Positions 47,443 through 58,997 of a stretch of DNA of 64,000 nucleotides are shown here, in pieces (position 1 is the stretch's first letter; each line of letters begins with the position of its first letter). The stretch comes from Cladopsammia gracilis (Eukaryota; Cnidaria; Anthozoa; Scleractinia; Dendrophylliidae). The DNA is taken from assembly GCA_022457155.1 (NCBI GenBank), contig JAJGOT010000003.1, forward strand, positions 1,137,501 through 1,201,500, in the 5' to 3' direction. The translations under genes were made by a program, and so were the position numbers. The notes under the pieces were generated by a model. That model did not search any database and was not told the DNA's origin. It saw only the letters and a program-made list of their open reading frames with translations.

Positions 47443-47460
47443 TGGCGCCCAACGTGGGGC
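47443..47460 (+). other. Primer-binding site, tRNA-Lys type
   Basis: TGGCGCCCAACGTGGGGC matches, from memory, the complement of a tRNA-Lys(1,2) 3' end including its CCA. It follows the LTR end immediately, as in Ty3/gypsy-type elements. Confidence 0.75.
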
Positions 47461-48946
47461 AGTAAATCACGACCTTGGGGTCTAGGAGTACCATAAACCT
47501 TTGCAAATATTGCAATATTAGAAAATAACGCCGAGGGCATGACGTCCATGACAACTCACTTACTCAATAAATTTCAACTTTAAGTTACATTTCATGTCCA
47601 GATAGAAACGTTAACTTCACGAAAGGTATTATTATGAAAGGGGAGACAAGTTTGAATTGAAATTCATTCATCGCAAGGTCAGCATAAGAGTGATCACGTG
47701 GCTAGTTTTTAACTGGGAAAGAAACAAACGTGTGCAACGGACTGCATTTCAAGGAACTTTAATTCTAGAGAATGTCTGGCATCAACGTATCCTTTGATGT
47801 CGCTATATTATGATCATGGATTTCTTCCACTCTTCGCAGACAGTCCAGAAGATTATTGGAAACATTGAGTTCCCTCAGCATTGCGGAAAGGAGAAATGGA
47901 TGGGACCACTGTACAAGTGGATCGCATTTTACACAGACGAAGTCAAAGACTTTTTGGACTTTCTGGACAGGCTTGCTGATGTGGAAGATGTAGAAGGTAA
48001 CCATGACAACTGTCTGTCAAACAATGTCTGTTCACTGTGAACTATCAACACATCCAACGTAAACAGTAGTCAAGATAAAATTATGAAGTAGTACGGCTGG
48101 ATACCTTAAGATGTAATCAATATGCAAGATGACGTGTGCCACACGTCATCTTGAATACCAAGTAAGACGCTGCTGTACTGTAAACTTCTTGGAACTCGAT
48201 TTCACCTAATTAAACGATTTCTTTACGTACCCTTGTATATTTAGTTCCAGGATGTGACCACAGGCGAACTGTGTTTAGTCAGTCACTGATCATCAAGGAA
48301 GGTTCCGTCAAGAAGTGTCGCTACAGGGATTCCAGGCTAGCGCTGCCAAAACCATACAAGTTAAAAAACGCCACTGTTGGCTGAGCACGGAAAACTTCCT
48401 TTACGCGAAAACAAATGATTCACAGGTAAGCAGAAGGGTTCGTACGGGACTGCGATATGTTCCGAAAACTGCGCACCACCACTGAAAGCAACATCTCGAA
48501 GGATGAAATGAGTTATACAACTGAATTGTGTTATTATTTGTAAGATGAAGCATCATAACCTGAAGCCGCTCATAATCAGTTGTGTTTTCTTTCCCAGACA
48601 AGGCAATTTCTACCGACAAGAAAAATTCTTGCAATTGAGCGAGTTGACGAGTCAGCGTTTCAGAAGCCAAACGTGTTCCAAGTGGTCAGTAAAGATTACG
48701 AAGACACTGTTCAAATCCTCCATCTCTGTTCAAATCCTCTATCTCGCCGCGCAGGTAAGCACATCTGGTCCTTAATTGTGCAAATGAACATACACATATA
48801 TTTTGAATAATTTTGAATTGTTTACTTTTATTCAGGATGTAAATGAAATGAATCAGTGGCTATCAGCGATAACGAAGACGACAATTTCCAATCCCAAAAT
48901 GCTGAGCTATTTTCACTCGGGAGTGTTTCACAAAAATAAGTGGACA

Positions 48947-49034
48947 TGCTGCAAACGTGCACTCAGACAAGGTTAGTACAACTGATCACATGCTGCAAAC
49001 GTGCACTCAGACAAGGTTAGTACAACTGATCACA
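48947..49034. repeat. Duplicated exon-17-donor unit (unit 2)
   Basis: Two 44-bp copies of TGCTGCAAACGTGC...GTTAGTACAACTGATCACA, each with an AAG/GTTAGT donor. Equivalent to 37661-37748. Confidence 0.9.
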
Positions 49035-49205
49035 TGCTCGACCATTTACCTCATTGCAGAAACTCTGTGGTAAAATTTCCTACTGAGTGTTAACCCCAGT
49101 AAGCAATGGCGGAAAACACGAGGAAAAGAAAAATATAATTGACCTTGAACCCACATTTCCCTCCCTGACCCGATTGTTCAAAAGGGTGAACAAGGCTATC
49201 TACCA

Positions 49206-49459
49206 GGCCCAGGTTGTTCAAAAACTGGATAGGGCTATTCACCGGATAAATCACTATCCAGTGCATAACACGATGGATTTTGTAAATACCACTGCGGATA
49301 GTGATTTATCTGGCCCCGGTTGTTCAAACGGTGAATAGCGCTATCCACCGGATAAATCACTACCCAGCGGATAACACAAAGGATTTCAGTTAATAGTTAT
49401 CCACTGGGTAGTGATTTATCCAGTGGATAGCGCTATCCACCTTTTGAACAACCGGGGCC
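49206..49459. mobile_element. GGTTGTTCAAA MITEs, an inner intact copy (49312-49459) beside an outer partial copy
   Basis: The inner element runs from GGCCCCGGTTGTTCAAAC to GAACAACCGGGGCC with nearly perfect arms, 148 bp. A related left arm precedes it at 49206. It lies inside the older decayed family copy shared with unit 1. Confidence 0.8.
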
Positions 49460-49779
49460 TGATAAATTGCTATCCAGTGCAAGACTTAACAATACTTAAC
49501 AAAACCAATTCATGGTGTTATTTATGCATGGGATAAGGATTTATTCAGTGGATGACCAGTGAGTGGATCGCGCTTGCAGCTTTAGTAAAACCGGATCCTG
49601 GAGTCTAACATTTGAATCTGAGGACGAAATCCCGCGAGAAATTATTTGAAAAGAAAAGAGCAATGGAGAAGTACTTTCCTAAATACTTTCAACTGTATGC
49701 TGATTCGTCTGCAAACGTGGTGTGTGGGCTATTAATAAATAGGCGCCTTGTAGGTTTTAAAAGATAAGCCTATTTTGCT

Positions 49780-50788
49780 TTAACCCTTTAACTGGCAATC
49801 GTACATATTTGTACGAAAATCACTAGTAGTGATTTAAAATTCTGCAGCTTTCATATATCTACAGAAATGGTAGTAATAATCCCTTGTTAGGGCAAAGCAA
49901 TAAGTTTCATAGCATGAACAACCAACTATGGATTTCCGCTGCATATGGTTGTTCATTCGGCAGCAAATTCAGAAATGCCCGTTTTCAACTTCCCAAGAAA
50001 ACAACAAAAAACGCACATCTTTGCATCAATTTATTTTAATGAAAAAGTAACTCTAAATCCAAAAGTGTACATTTGCATCTAACTTCGAACCTATTCCTAT
50101 GCATCCACTTAGAAAAATTCCCATCAATATTTCAACAGACCGAGTAATTTCCATTCAATCAGAGCTATTCTTGCAAACTTATAATATCCTTATGCACGAC
50201 CGAAAGGAATTCTGGGTAATGCAACCATACCGGCGGCATGCAAGTCTACCTACCTCTGTTTGATATATTTTTTAGAAGTGTCGAGCCACCCAGACCAACT
50301 GGCAAAATATTGCACCGATTGCATTCTTTAGAAGTCAAAAGTCGTCCAAATTGCCTTGGTAGGTCTCGAAATCCAACCACAGAAGGGCCAGAGAGACAAC
50401 TTCACTCATGGACCGCCATGTTTTGCTACAAATACTTTTGGCGTTCCAGTCATAGTCAAATCATCTCTCACCTCTGGTTTCTTTTAGACGTTTGCCTCTG
50501 CCCACCATTCCAGCTTAATGATGCCAGTCTGGGGGTTTCTGCAGTGAAAAATGACTCGAAAAAGCACTTATAAACCAAATTCTTATCCGATTCGAGTCCG
50601 TGTGATCGCTAATCGAGCGAGCAACGGCTGAATACTGACGTCACAATGAAAATTCGAGCCCACGTTGATTTGAAACAGCGTATATTTTTATGTGAGCTAT
50701 TTATATGCAGTCACGAAATTCTACAGATTGCCTAGCCCCCACAAAACTGCTTTGGGAACCCAGAGAAATTTGCCAGTTAAAGGGTTAA
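49780..50788. mobile_element. TTAA-flanked piggyBac-like element specific to unit 2
   Basis: TTAA at 49780-49783 and 50785-50788, with inverted ends CCCTTTAACTGGCAA and TTGCCAGTTAAAGGG. Unit 1 shows the empty site (GCTTTAATGCAGAAGC near 38260). The CCCTTT start fits piggyBac. The interior (about 980 bp) shows no recognisable transposase. Confidence 0.85.
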
Positions 50789-53214
50789 CAGAAGCATTTG
50801 TTCTTTTTCAGCTGGTGGCTGCCAACTGACGCACACTCACGTGACTCTGAATGACTGGCGAGATCCACTCGACCCAGACTCCGAAGCACAGATGATTTTC
50901 ACTCAGCTCCTGCAGAGCCGGAAGGAGCTCAGAGAAAAATTCCTGGAAAGTAAAGAATTCCAGAAAGATTCTCTAGACCACAACCAAAATTCTCTTGAAA
51001 CAGTGAAAGATCAACAGTTTCCTGCTAAGCCGGATCAAACGTCTTCGTCAGAAAGTGAGAGAGCTGTAGCAGCAAAACTGGTAGAAGTCATTGATGAGCT
51101 TGAAAAAGCTCATAAAACGCACGAGGAAAACGCGATTAAGAAATCGTAGAATTATCAACAGAAGTTACAATTTGTGTAGAACGGCAGCAAAATTTTTTCA
51201 TATAAATCTTTTTAAAACAATGTCAGGGATCTTAAATGACATTTTGAGAAGTCAAAGTTACATTTGGACTGAGTTAATAAATCTCAGTTTTTTAACTTGA
51301 GTCATTTAGAAAGTTAATAAAGTGACAAGCCGGTCGAGTAGGCAGTTGAGGTGGAATAAAATTAGACATTCATGTCCTGGAGGCATAAAATATCATGAAT
51401 TTCGGCAAAGCTAGTTCAGCAGTATCTTTTATAAAGTTAATATATATTTACTTGACAAAATAAAAGAGGATTATATTAGAGAATATGCATGTCATTTGTT
51501 TGTTGTCTTTTCGTTTCTTTTATTTTAAGATATCAAAACAATCTTTCTCAATCTTAAGGTGGTTCACCTAGATTTTTTGGCTTAACTACATCCCAACTTT
51601 AAAGGGCAGATCGCTCACTGTGTGAGCTCGGTTCATTGGTTTGATGTACATCGATGTAACCATAGCAACGAACCGATGACTTCATGGTTTTTGCATATCA
51701 GCAATTTTCTCGACATCTAGACCTTAACTTTTAAAACGACATATTAGGCTAGATGTATGTCTCAAGACTGCAAAGTTTGAAAAAAATACTATTGAGCGTT
51801 TTCGAAATATTTTTTTAATATTATCCAGCAAAATTTTTAAGCCGATTCGCCTTACTCTTTGTTAATTCGTCGATGCAAGAGAGGACGAACTAAGAGAACA
51901 AATTCCCCATACATGGGCCTCTTTCAATGATAATTTTTTAATGACGTAATGAAATTTAAGAGTTGGCGACTTTTCTGTTCTGGGGCCCGTTTCTCAAAGG
52001 TCCCGATAACTTTTCAAGCCTGGAGCTAGAACAAAAAAATCTCACCTTCGCTTTCACGTTCTTGTTTCTGTTCCTTTATACTCGCAGATATCCCGCTGCT
52101 TACACTTCGGTTTTTTTTTCTGGAACTGACGAAGCTTTTCTCAGTCGAATGCTCATTGCGCTCGGAATGACAATACACACGGAGAAACGCGATCACATCT
52201 TTTGATTTCGATTTACAATTTGAGTGAATATTGGACGTCAGCACGACGGCGACCACGACGGCGGGAAAAATCTTTGCAATGACATATGATCCTCTGATCA
52301 TTGGCCGCGCGACCATGGGGACGAGAACTAAAATAACTTTCACCGCGTGGCGCGAAGCTTAAAATAGATTGAAAAAACTATCATGAGGCATAGGGATGTG
52401 TTCTTTTAGTTCATCCTCTCTTGGTAGATGCTAGTGTTTTCTTGACAAATTTAAACAATATTTTCATATTATACCTGTGGCCAGAAGCCCATCTTATGGG
52501 TTCCTGCTGTGGCATCAAACTACTTTTCTTGAAGGTTTCATCCAGTTTGCTTTAGTGTGATCAAAAGCAATGTCATAACCTCTTTGTTCACAAGCGTTTA
52601 CCAAAAAAATAGTGGATGGCATTTCTTTAAACACATGCATGATGCGACAATGAAACGTTTGAAGACGAATGAATAAGTCCCCTATACTTTTATGTTTATT
52701 TCGCGTCCTAAAAATGCTTCATTGGATTTGCGCGCGAAATTTGCAGAGACATTCCTGGAGACAGTGCATCACACCGAATACATTTCAGATCAAAAGATTA
52801 CAATTTTTTTCCTCAAAGGAGCGTTCTAGTGCTGGGGCCGCGCGTTTCGCGACATTGACAGGAATTCAAAATCAGAAGCATCGACAAAAATTCCAATAAT
52901 TACGAAATCATAGAAAGTGTGTAGAATGAGCATAAACGGACACGAGAACAACAAAGAAAACAAAGAACTGTGGAATCAATGCGGAATCCCGTGATGAAGT
53001 ATCATTCAGGTGAAGTGGCTCCAGCGTGGCAAGTGAATTTTTGCAACAAAAACAATCACAGCGTAAATTTCATTGGCAATGTGAGTAAAGCAATTGGCTC
53101 AATAACAATAACAATAACAATACTTTATTTAATGTGGTGCATACTTTTAGCTATACTCTCAGCTTTAAGATGTGTGTATATCAAGTTATGATACACTTGA
53201 GAAGTTTGGAGAGC

Positions 53215-53622
53215 ACGCAATTTTTACATTTGCATTCGATGTTTACATATCGAAGTGAAATCACTAATTATACTCTTAGGAACTCCGAGGGCAAGTTAGC
53301 TACTCCACTGCCCCGAACCAACTTTGTCAAAAACAGTTTTACTTATAGAGGTTCGGTGCTGTGGAATAGTCTACCTGTTGAGCTGCGGCAAGCGCAAAGT
53401 CTCTCCTCTTTTAAATCCAGCTGCAGTGATTTCTTTCAAATGAAGGATAATCCTTGTATTGCACGGCATTCATGGAAAGCAGGCATTATTTTATGAATTA
53501 ACTGAATTACGTAGAGTTTTATTTGTATTGTTTTTAACTAGATTTTATATTGTTTGATATTAGCATTAGTTAGTAGTTTATTAATTATACCTGATGATTC
53601 TTTTTACCGTGCTTAAATAAAG
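53215..53622 (+). mobile_element. 3' end of a non-LTR retrotransposon, unit 2 only
   Basis: An open frame near 53230-53496 encodes the typical C-terminal tail of CR1/L2-like reverse transcriptases: NFVKNSFTYRGSVLWNSLP, then ELRQAQSLSSFK. A short 3' UTR with AATAAA leads directly into (GTATT)n. Unit 1 has uninterrupted sequence here (near 40806-40825). Confidence 0.8.
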
Positions 53623-53848
53623 GTATTGTATTGTATTGTATTGTATTGTATTGTATTGTATTGTATTGTATCGAACTGAACTGAACTGAACTGAACTGAA
53701 CTGAACTGAACTGAACTGTACTGTACTGTACTGTACTGTACTGTACTGTACTGTACTGTACTGTACTGTACTGTACTGTACTGTACTGTACTGTACTGTA
53801 CTGTACTGTACTGTACTGTATTGTATTGTACTGTATTGTATTGTATGT
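53623..53848. repeat. Compound pentanucleotide microsatellite
   Basis: Successive blocks: (GTATT)n to about 53670, (GAACT)n to about 53716, a long (GTACT)n to about 53820, then (GTATT)n again. It grows from the 3' tail of the LINE fragment. Confidence 0.92.
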
Positions 53849-53930
53849 ACAAGCTCAGCTCGAACCTATTTTCAAATTTTCATCTTGGACTACGACTAGT
53901 CTCGCTTGCCCCGACACACGCGCGAGAAGG

Positions 53931-54073
53931 TAGCCTGCGTGGCAGGCGTTCTAAGGGGAATGGGAAGGGGAGAATTCAGGCGCGAAGATGAGAGACCCTG
54001 GGAACGAGGTTGCTAGGGGCGTTCGCGCGAACAGTGGCCGGGAGCGATGAGAGGCGGCTGTATTCGCAGGCTA
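53931..54073. mobile_element. TAGCCTGCG MITE, unit 2 only
   Basis: Ends TAGCCTGCGTGGCAGGCG and CGCAGGCTA. In unit 1 the matching place (after CGCGAGAAGG) holds other sequence. Confidence 0.6.
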
Positions 54074-54739
54074 GTTCTGATAATGTGCCGTAAGCCTCAA
54101 ATGCTAAATCAGGCAGAGGTCAGCAAATACAATGGTGTTTTGTAAAGCTGCCAAGGTCTTAATAAACCATATTTTCTGTTGGGTGTCGTGTTGCAAGAAG
54201 GCAGGGGAGGGGTGAGTCCGCTAAAGTCACGAACGGATTTGTCTTCCCGCCCCCTCCAATTTTTACCCTCTTCCTTCAGCTCCTCTATCAAAACTCAGTG
54301 CAGTCATACATGCAATTATTGTCCTGACTATTTCTTAACGTGTCTATCCGGCCCGGCTAAACCAAATTATGTTCCAATTTTTTTTTTTAAATTGAACATA
54401 AACATGTTCGGTATCGTCTTCACAATATACAATTTGTTTAATTGTAGTGCGTCTCCTTATCCACCTCGTCATGACCTGGTTCCCCAGTTTCAGACAATCC
54501 CCTGTTTTTCTAATAATCCAGGTCGTTAACATGGTGTAGAAACCAGCGCACTGATGTGACAATCCGGCAAACCTCCTCCTCCGAGGTCAGAGGCCAGCCA
54601 GTAATAACATCCAGTTGGTTGGCTGCTTAAATTAGGACAAAAGCTATCATATTAAGATTTCTCGGAATCACAAACAATGCATGGGTGTGTTTGATAAACT
54701 CGTCAGCGATTTCACAATCTACGGAGTACATTTTAAACC

Positions 54740-56920
54740 ATGGAATCTCTCTTGAAAAACCTAAAAGAACACGTAACATGTTCGATTTGTTTGGATACGT
54801 TCACCGAGCCCAAGACAATCGCCTGTCTCCACACATTCTGCCGTGAATGTTTGAAGAAACACGCTTTAACAACCCAGCGACAAGGAGATTTTCGCTGCCC
54901 CGAGTGCCAGGCACAAGTCGGCGTCCCTGAAAGCTTTGATCGATTGCCCACTGGTTTTCTCCAGAATAGTTTGCTGGGACTTCTCGCTATACAACAAAGT
55001 GGCGATGGAAGTGAGATCAGTTGCGGCAACTGCAGAAAAAAGAGCGCTGAGACGAGCTTCTGTTTCAACTGCGCAAAATTTATGTGCCCGGACTGTGTAA
55101 ATGCACACGAACTACTAAGAAATATCGCATTTGACGGCCACAAAATCAGACCAATTAAACACTTTCAAGCAGAAGACTACGAAGCCTTGCTAAAACGGCA
55201 GTCTTTTTGCACTCAGCAGTACCACGAGCGAGAGGTAACAAGATTTTTTTGCCTCGAGTGTCAAACTTGTGTTTGTCAGGTTTGCGTAGTCACGGATCAC
55301 AGAAGTCATGCTGTTGATCCACTTGACAAGGCAGCTGATCGCGAGAAAACCCAAATCATGACGGGAACTGAGTTGATGAAAGAAAAAAGCAAAATTTGCA
55401 GTGATGTGGTACGCGAATTTGAGCAAACAGTTCTTAATCTGGAAACTTGCATCGCCACTGCTAAACGCGAAGTTTCCCAAGTAGCCGAGCAAATCATTAC
55501 GACGATTCGAGAACGCGAGCGGGAGGCCATTACCGCACTCGAGATAACGCGCGTGTCGAGAACTGAGAAATTAAACTCCGTGAAGATACAAGTGCAGTCC
55601 TTGGTCAAGCAAATCAACCAAGCAATCGAGTTTGCCGACAATCTGGTTCAAAGAAGCTCCAGCTCAGATATTTTGCAAAGCAAGAAGTCGTTGGAGCAAC
55701 GATTTGAAGATCTTAACAAAACTCCAGTCCCACCACTTCCGGTTACTTCCTTTGTGAAGTTCATCTCTACTTCTGAACCAGAGAATTTGAACCTCGGTCT
55801 CATCGCAACCAATGAACCAGTTGTAGAAGGGCTGACACAAGATGTCCAAGCCGGTGTAGAAGCAGAATTGATAATTTATCCAAAACTGACGAGTGAAATT
55901 CAAAAGAAAATTCGCGTTGACGTTCTCGTGGAACCTGCTGAAGAAGTAGGAAGTTTGATGATTACTGAAAAAGAAGATGGAAATGTCCTGGTGAAGTTTA
56001 CACCTAAAGTGCCAGGCACTTATAACATTCAAGTGACTTTTAACGCGGGCAATATTCAGAAGAGTATTTTCACTGGACATGTCAAGGTAAAGGAACGACG
56101 GCTTGAAGTTGTGGGAGAGTTGGATTTGAAAGGAGAAACTCTTCATAATCCATATGGTATTGCTGTGAACAGTGAAGGGCTCACCGCTGTTACTGACTAC
56201 AATGGTCACTGTATCCTGTTATTCGATAAAGAAGGAAAATATATACGAAAATTTGGCTGCAAAGGAAGTAATGTTGGGCAGCTTAACACTCCAGGTGACA
56301 TAACATTTGTTAATGACAACGAGATTCTAGTTTCGGATGAGTTTAATAACCGCATTCAGCAGTTTAATGTCAACACTTGGAAAGTTGTGAATGCTTTTGG
56401 AAGGAAAGGGACGGGAGAAGGCGAGCTTTGGAATCCAGCAGGCGTTTGTGTGGATGATGAAGGACGCGTTGTTGTTTCCGATTACTTAAACAACAGAATG
56501 CAGGTTTTCACAAAGGATGGTGAACCTGTGTATTGTTTTGGAGCAAGTGGCTCAGGAAAACTTAACAGCCCCAATGGATGTACTTTTCACGAAAACACCT
56601 ACATTGTTTCTGACACTAAGAACCACTGCTTAAAAATCTTCGACTATTCAGGGAAGTTTCTGCGTAAGATTGGAGAACGAGGCCAAGGTAACGGACTGTT
56701 GGATAGACCTAATGATTTGTGCGTTGAAAAAAGTGGCAACCATCACAACATTCTTGTTTGTGACCATGACAATCAAAGAATCGTACAGTTTACAATGGAA
56801 GGTTCATTCACAGGAAAAACTGTTACTAAGCTTCAAACACCTGTTCGAATAGCTACAACGCCAAATGGAAGGATTTTAGTGTCCGGTTATCGCGCGAAAA
56901 AAATATATATCCTACAATAA
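54740..56920 (+). CDS. TRIM-NHL E3 ubiquitin ligase, copy 3, intact
   Basis: An intronless 726-residue frame with the same domain order as copy 1: C3HC4 RING (C14 to C56 all present), B-box 1, B-box 2, coiled coil, filamin-type fold and a full NHL propeller. It resembles truncated copy 2 much more than copy 1 (shared ASLKA-like shadows, shared VFTGHVKVKERRLE linker, shared 41461/54541 upstream DNA). The start lies in a strong context (ACCATGG). The TATA box of copy 1 is missing at the aligned place, so if expressed it uses another promoter. Role as for copy 1, an E3 ligase with a substrate- or RNA-binding propeller. Substitutions cluster in the NHL part, which could mean changed ligand choice; this is inference. 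Confidence 0.9.
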   Translation: MESLLKNLKEHVTCSICLDTFTEPKTIACLHTFCRECLKKHALTTQRQGDFRCPECQAQVGVPESFDRLPTGFLQNSLLGLLAIQQSGDGSEISCGNCRKKSAETSFCFNCAKFMCPDCVNAHELLRNIAFDGHKIRPIKHFQAEDYEALLKRQSFCTQQYHEREVTRFFCLECQTCVCQVCVVTDHRSHAVDPLDKAADREKTQIMTGTELMKEKSKICSDVVREFEQTVLNLETCIATAKREVSQVAEQIITTIREREREAITALEITRVSRTEKLNSVKIQVQSLVKQINQAIEFADNLVQRSSSSDILQSKKSLEQRFEDLNKTPVPPLPVTSFVKFISTSEPENLNLGLIATNEPVVEGLTQDVQAGVEAELIIYPKLTSEIQKKIRVDVLVEPAEEVGSLMITEKEDGNVLVKFTPKVPGTYNIQVTFNAGNIQKSIFTGHVKVKERRLEVVGELDLKGETLHNPYGIAVNSEGLTAVTDYNGHCILLFDKEGKYIRKFGCKGSNVGQLNTPGDITFVNDNEILVSDEFNNRIQQFNVNTWKVVNAFGRKGTGEGELWNPAGVCVDDEGRVVVSDYLNNRMQVFTKDGEPVYCFGASGSGKLNSPNGCTFHENTYIVSDTKNHCLKIFDYSGKFLRKIGERGQGNGLLDRPNDLCVEKSGNHHNILVCDHDNQRIVQFTMEGSFTGKTVTKLQTPVRIATTPNGRILVSGYRAKKIYILQ

Positions 56921-56929
56921 AAAGCAAAA

Positions 56930-58230
56930 AGTAAGAGATTAATACTTTTCAGTAGAATCAAGTTATCACAATTTTGTAGTAAGTGGTGACTGTACATGTA
57001 TTTCATGTGGGTAAAACACAATGATGATGAGCTAGTGGCCTTTTAAAACAAATTTCAAAATGCATTAAACTATTTGTTATTTGCAGAAGTAGTAAAAATT
57101 TAAGTTAACTAAATAGCAATAATAAAAAATAGAATAATCTAAGTTACAGTATTCAAAATTCGTTAACGGCAAAATTACAATTTCATAGCGGAAGAGAGAA
57201 GGTTGAAATATTTCTGTATTCAACATTGACTTGAAAAGCTTCCGCTTTAAACAATTTTTAACCCTTTAAGCCCCAATAGTGATTGGCACTCACATTCTAC
57301 TTGTATTATCAATGCAAGATCAATAATGCAAGTCATGAGAATTAAGGAAATGATCAACAAATATGAACTGCCTCGATATTCAAACAACTTCTCCCAACTA
57401 GAACTACAACAAAATTATACAGAACAGTAAGGAGAATTTGTCTGTTGACAGAGGGACTTAAAGGAATAAGCTCTGGTTTGTTTTAAAAGTTGAAGTCAGA
57501 TTGTTCCAGTGTTAAGTGGTTCTTACACTCAAAGTACGGCCTCCTTCAGAGGTCTTATTATATCGGAGACATACAAAATTCAAATTTAAAAATCAAGTAG
57601 TCCTTTAGTGGGCGTACAAATTATACTTAACATGACAGGGGTTAGACACGCCATGTTGCGTGACTTAGAAACAAAAAGAGCGCGTGATTCAAATTATAAG
57701 TTAAACAGTGAAAAATTAGGCTATATTTGATAGCGTTAAAAAGTAGTAAGCGTTTTCAAATGTATTGGGAATAACAAGATAAACTTTTTTCGTCGGTCGC
57801 TCTGTGATTTATATATCCTACCAATCAATAGCAAAAAGTAAAAGAAAATACTTTATTCTTTAGTGGACTTTTTAAAGTTAGAAGGCAACTTTTTTTGTCC
57901 TAAGCAGGGTTAGATACTCTGTGTCACGTGACTATGATCCAAATGATCAGATAAATCGTAGAAAGCTAAGCGATGTTACTTAAAAGTAGAACGCTTTCCT
58001 TAATATATAAGTTAATTGTCAGTGAGGCCCATTTTGTTTTGGTTTAGAGGGGGGAGGGGGTAAGGGATGGGCATATTACTATATCCTACAATAAATAGCA
58101 AAAGGGTATTGGTGGTATTAAATAAAGACAACATGTTTTTAGACTTAGCAGGGGTTAGACATTTCATGTCATGTGACTATGATAACTAAAAAGTAAAGAC
58201 GTTCGTGAAAAATCGATTGTCAGTAATTAG
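56930..58230. other. Non-coding stretch after TRIM copy 3
   Basis: Closely matches 43850-45300 of unit 2. No gene or new insertion seen. Confidence 0.5.
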
Positions 58231-58234
58231 ATTT

Positions 58235-58471
58235 ATCATATGACCCGTACGGCCCTGCGAACCTTTTCTTTGCAAAACCATTGATGAAAGTCCCGTATGA
58301 GGGCCGTACGCATTTGCGCGAGCGGGGCCGGAAAAAGGCGTACGGCCCTACTACAAAAGCGGACGGCCGCGCGCATTAAAATTTCAAGTAATTTTGTCCC
58401 CAAATTGGTCATATGATAAAATGCTTATTGACTAAGTTAGGTCGGGCCGGATGGGAAAATATTTGGCTCTC

Positions 58472-58521
<50 letters not shown>

Positions 58522-58571
58522 AGCCAAATATTTTCCCATCCGGCCCTCCCACTTAGTCAATAAGTACATAT
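58235..58571. mobile_element. Unit 3-specific insertion with a GC-rich hairpin
   Basis: Unit 2 reads straight through here (TTAGATTAATTAAATTAG near 45296). The insert holds repeated CGTACGGCCCT phrases and a long palindrome at about 58424-58563 (TTATTGACTAAGT, GGGCCGGATGGGAAAATATT and their complements). Confidence 0.75.
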
Positions 58572-58997
58572 AATTAAATTAGTATACCGGGCGTCTTTAT
58601 TATCGGTATCCAATTTATTTTAGATCTAACTACCCCGTATCCAATAAACTGCATATTCTTCTTGAAAATGTGTTGCTCAATATCCCAGAATTTCCTTTTC
58701 CCGATATCTCGTTTAACAGTTAAATATCGGAATATCCCCTTTGACCCAGCATCCCAAACACCAACAAACCAAACCAACAAATCCGACCACGAAAATGGTC
58801 GCTGCAAACATAGTGCGACCTTCTCAGCTCCGATCGTGACGCGTTTCCTGATTTCAATTTACACAATGTTGTGACACTAGCGCTAGGATCATGTTACCAC
58901 TCAGCTCGGATCATCCTTATGCTAGAACCATCAGAACCATTCTTACACTACAACCTTTCACATGTAAACTGAAAGCAAAAAACACATCCCGCTCGGA

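Larger units (their letters stand above)
46981..51149 (+). pseudogene. Unit 2 copy of RasGAP exons 13-18, disrupted
   Basis: Exon copies: 13' from 46981, 14' 47840-47996, 15' 48251-48425, 16' 48598-48754, 17' 48836-48971, 18' 50812-51149. Exon 13' reads FLFFQLCAPAI where the parent has [11 protein letters not shown], losing the structural Arg, and ends in TAG at 47104. Exon 14' has two in-frame insertions (+12 nt). Exon 15' has a 6-nt insertion and a 1-nt loss near 48362-48372, giving a TGA. Exon 16' carries a 19-nt internal duplication, a second frameshift. Exons 17' and 18' stay open. With no exons 1-12 of its own, it cannot encode a RasGAP. Splice sites of 14'-18' look intact, so it may still be spliced into read-through transcripts. 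Confidence 0.88.
41461..54540. repeat. Tandem segmental duplication, unit 2
   Basis: Holds TRIM copy 2 and copies of RasGAP exons 13-18, but no exon 12. The period to unit 3 is about 13.08 kb (TRIM ATG 41663 to 54740; exon 14 47840 to 60939). Confidence 0.85.

Noticed and set aside
50238..50573. Open frame within the piggyBac-like element as a transposase remnant
   Set aside because: No DDE motif or cysteine-rich C-terminal pattern was recognisable on either strand.
53613..53852. Minus-strand open frame of repeating Q-Y-S-T-V
   Set aside because: It is the translation of the pentanucleotide microsatellite, not a gene.
55664..56209. 181-residue minus-strand open frame
   Set aside because: Antisense shadow of the filamin/NHL part of TRIM copy 3; shorter forms occur in the other copies for the same reason.
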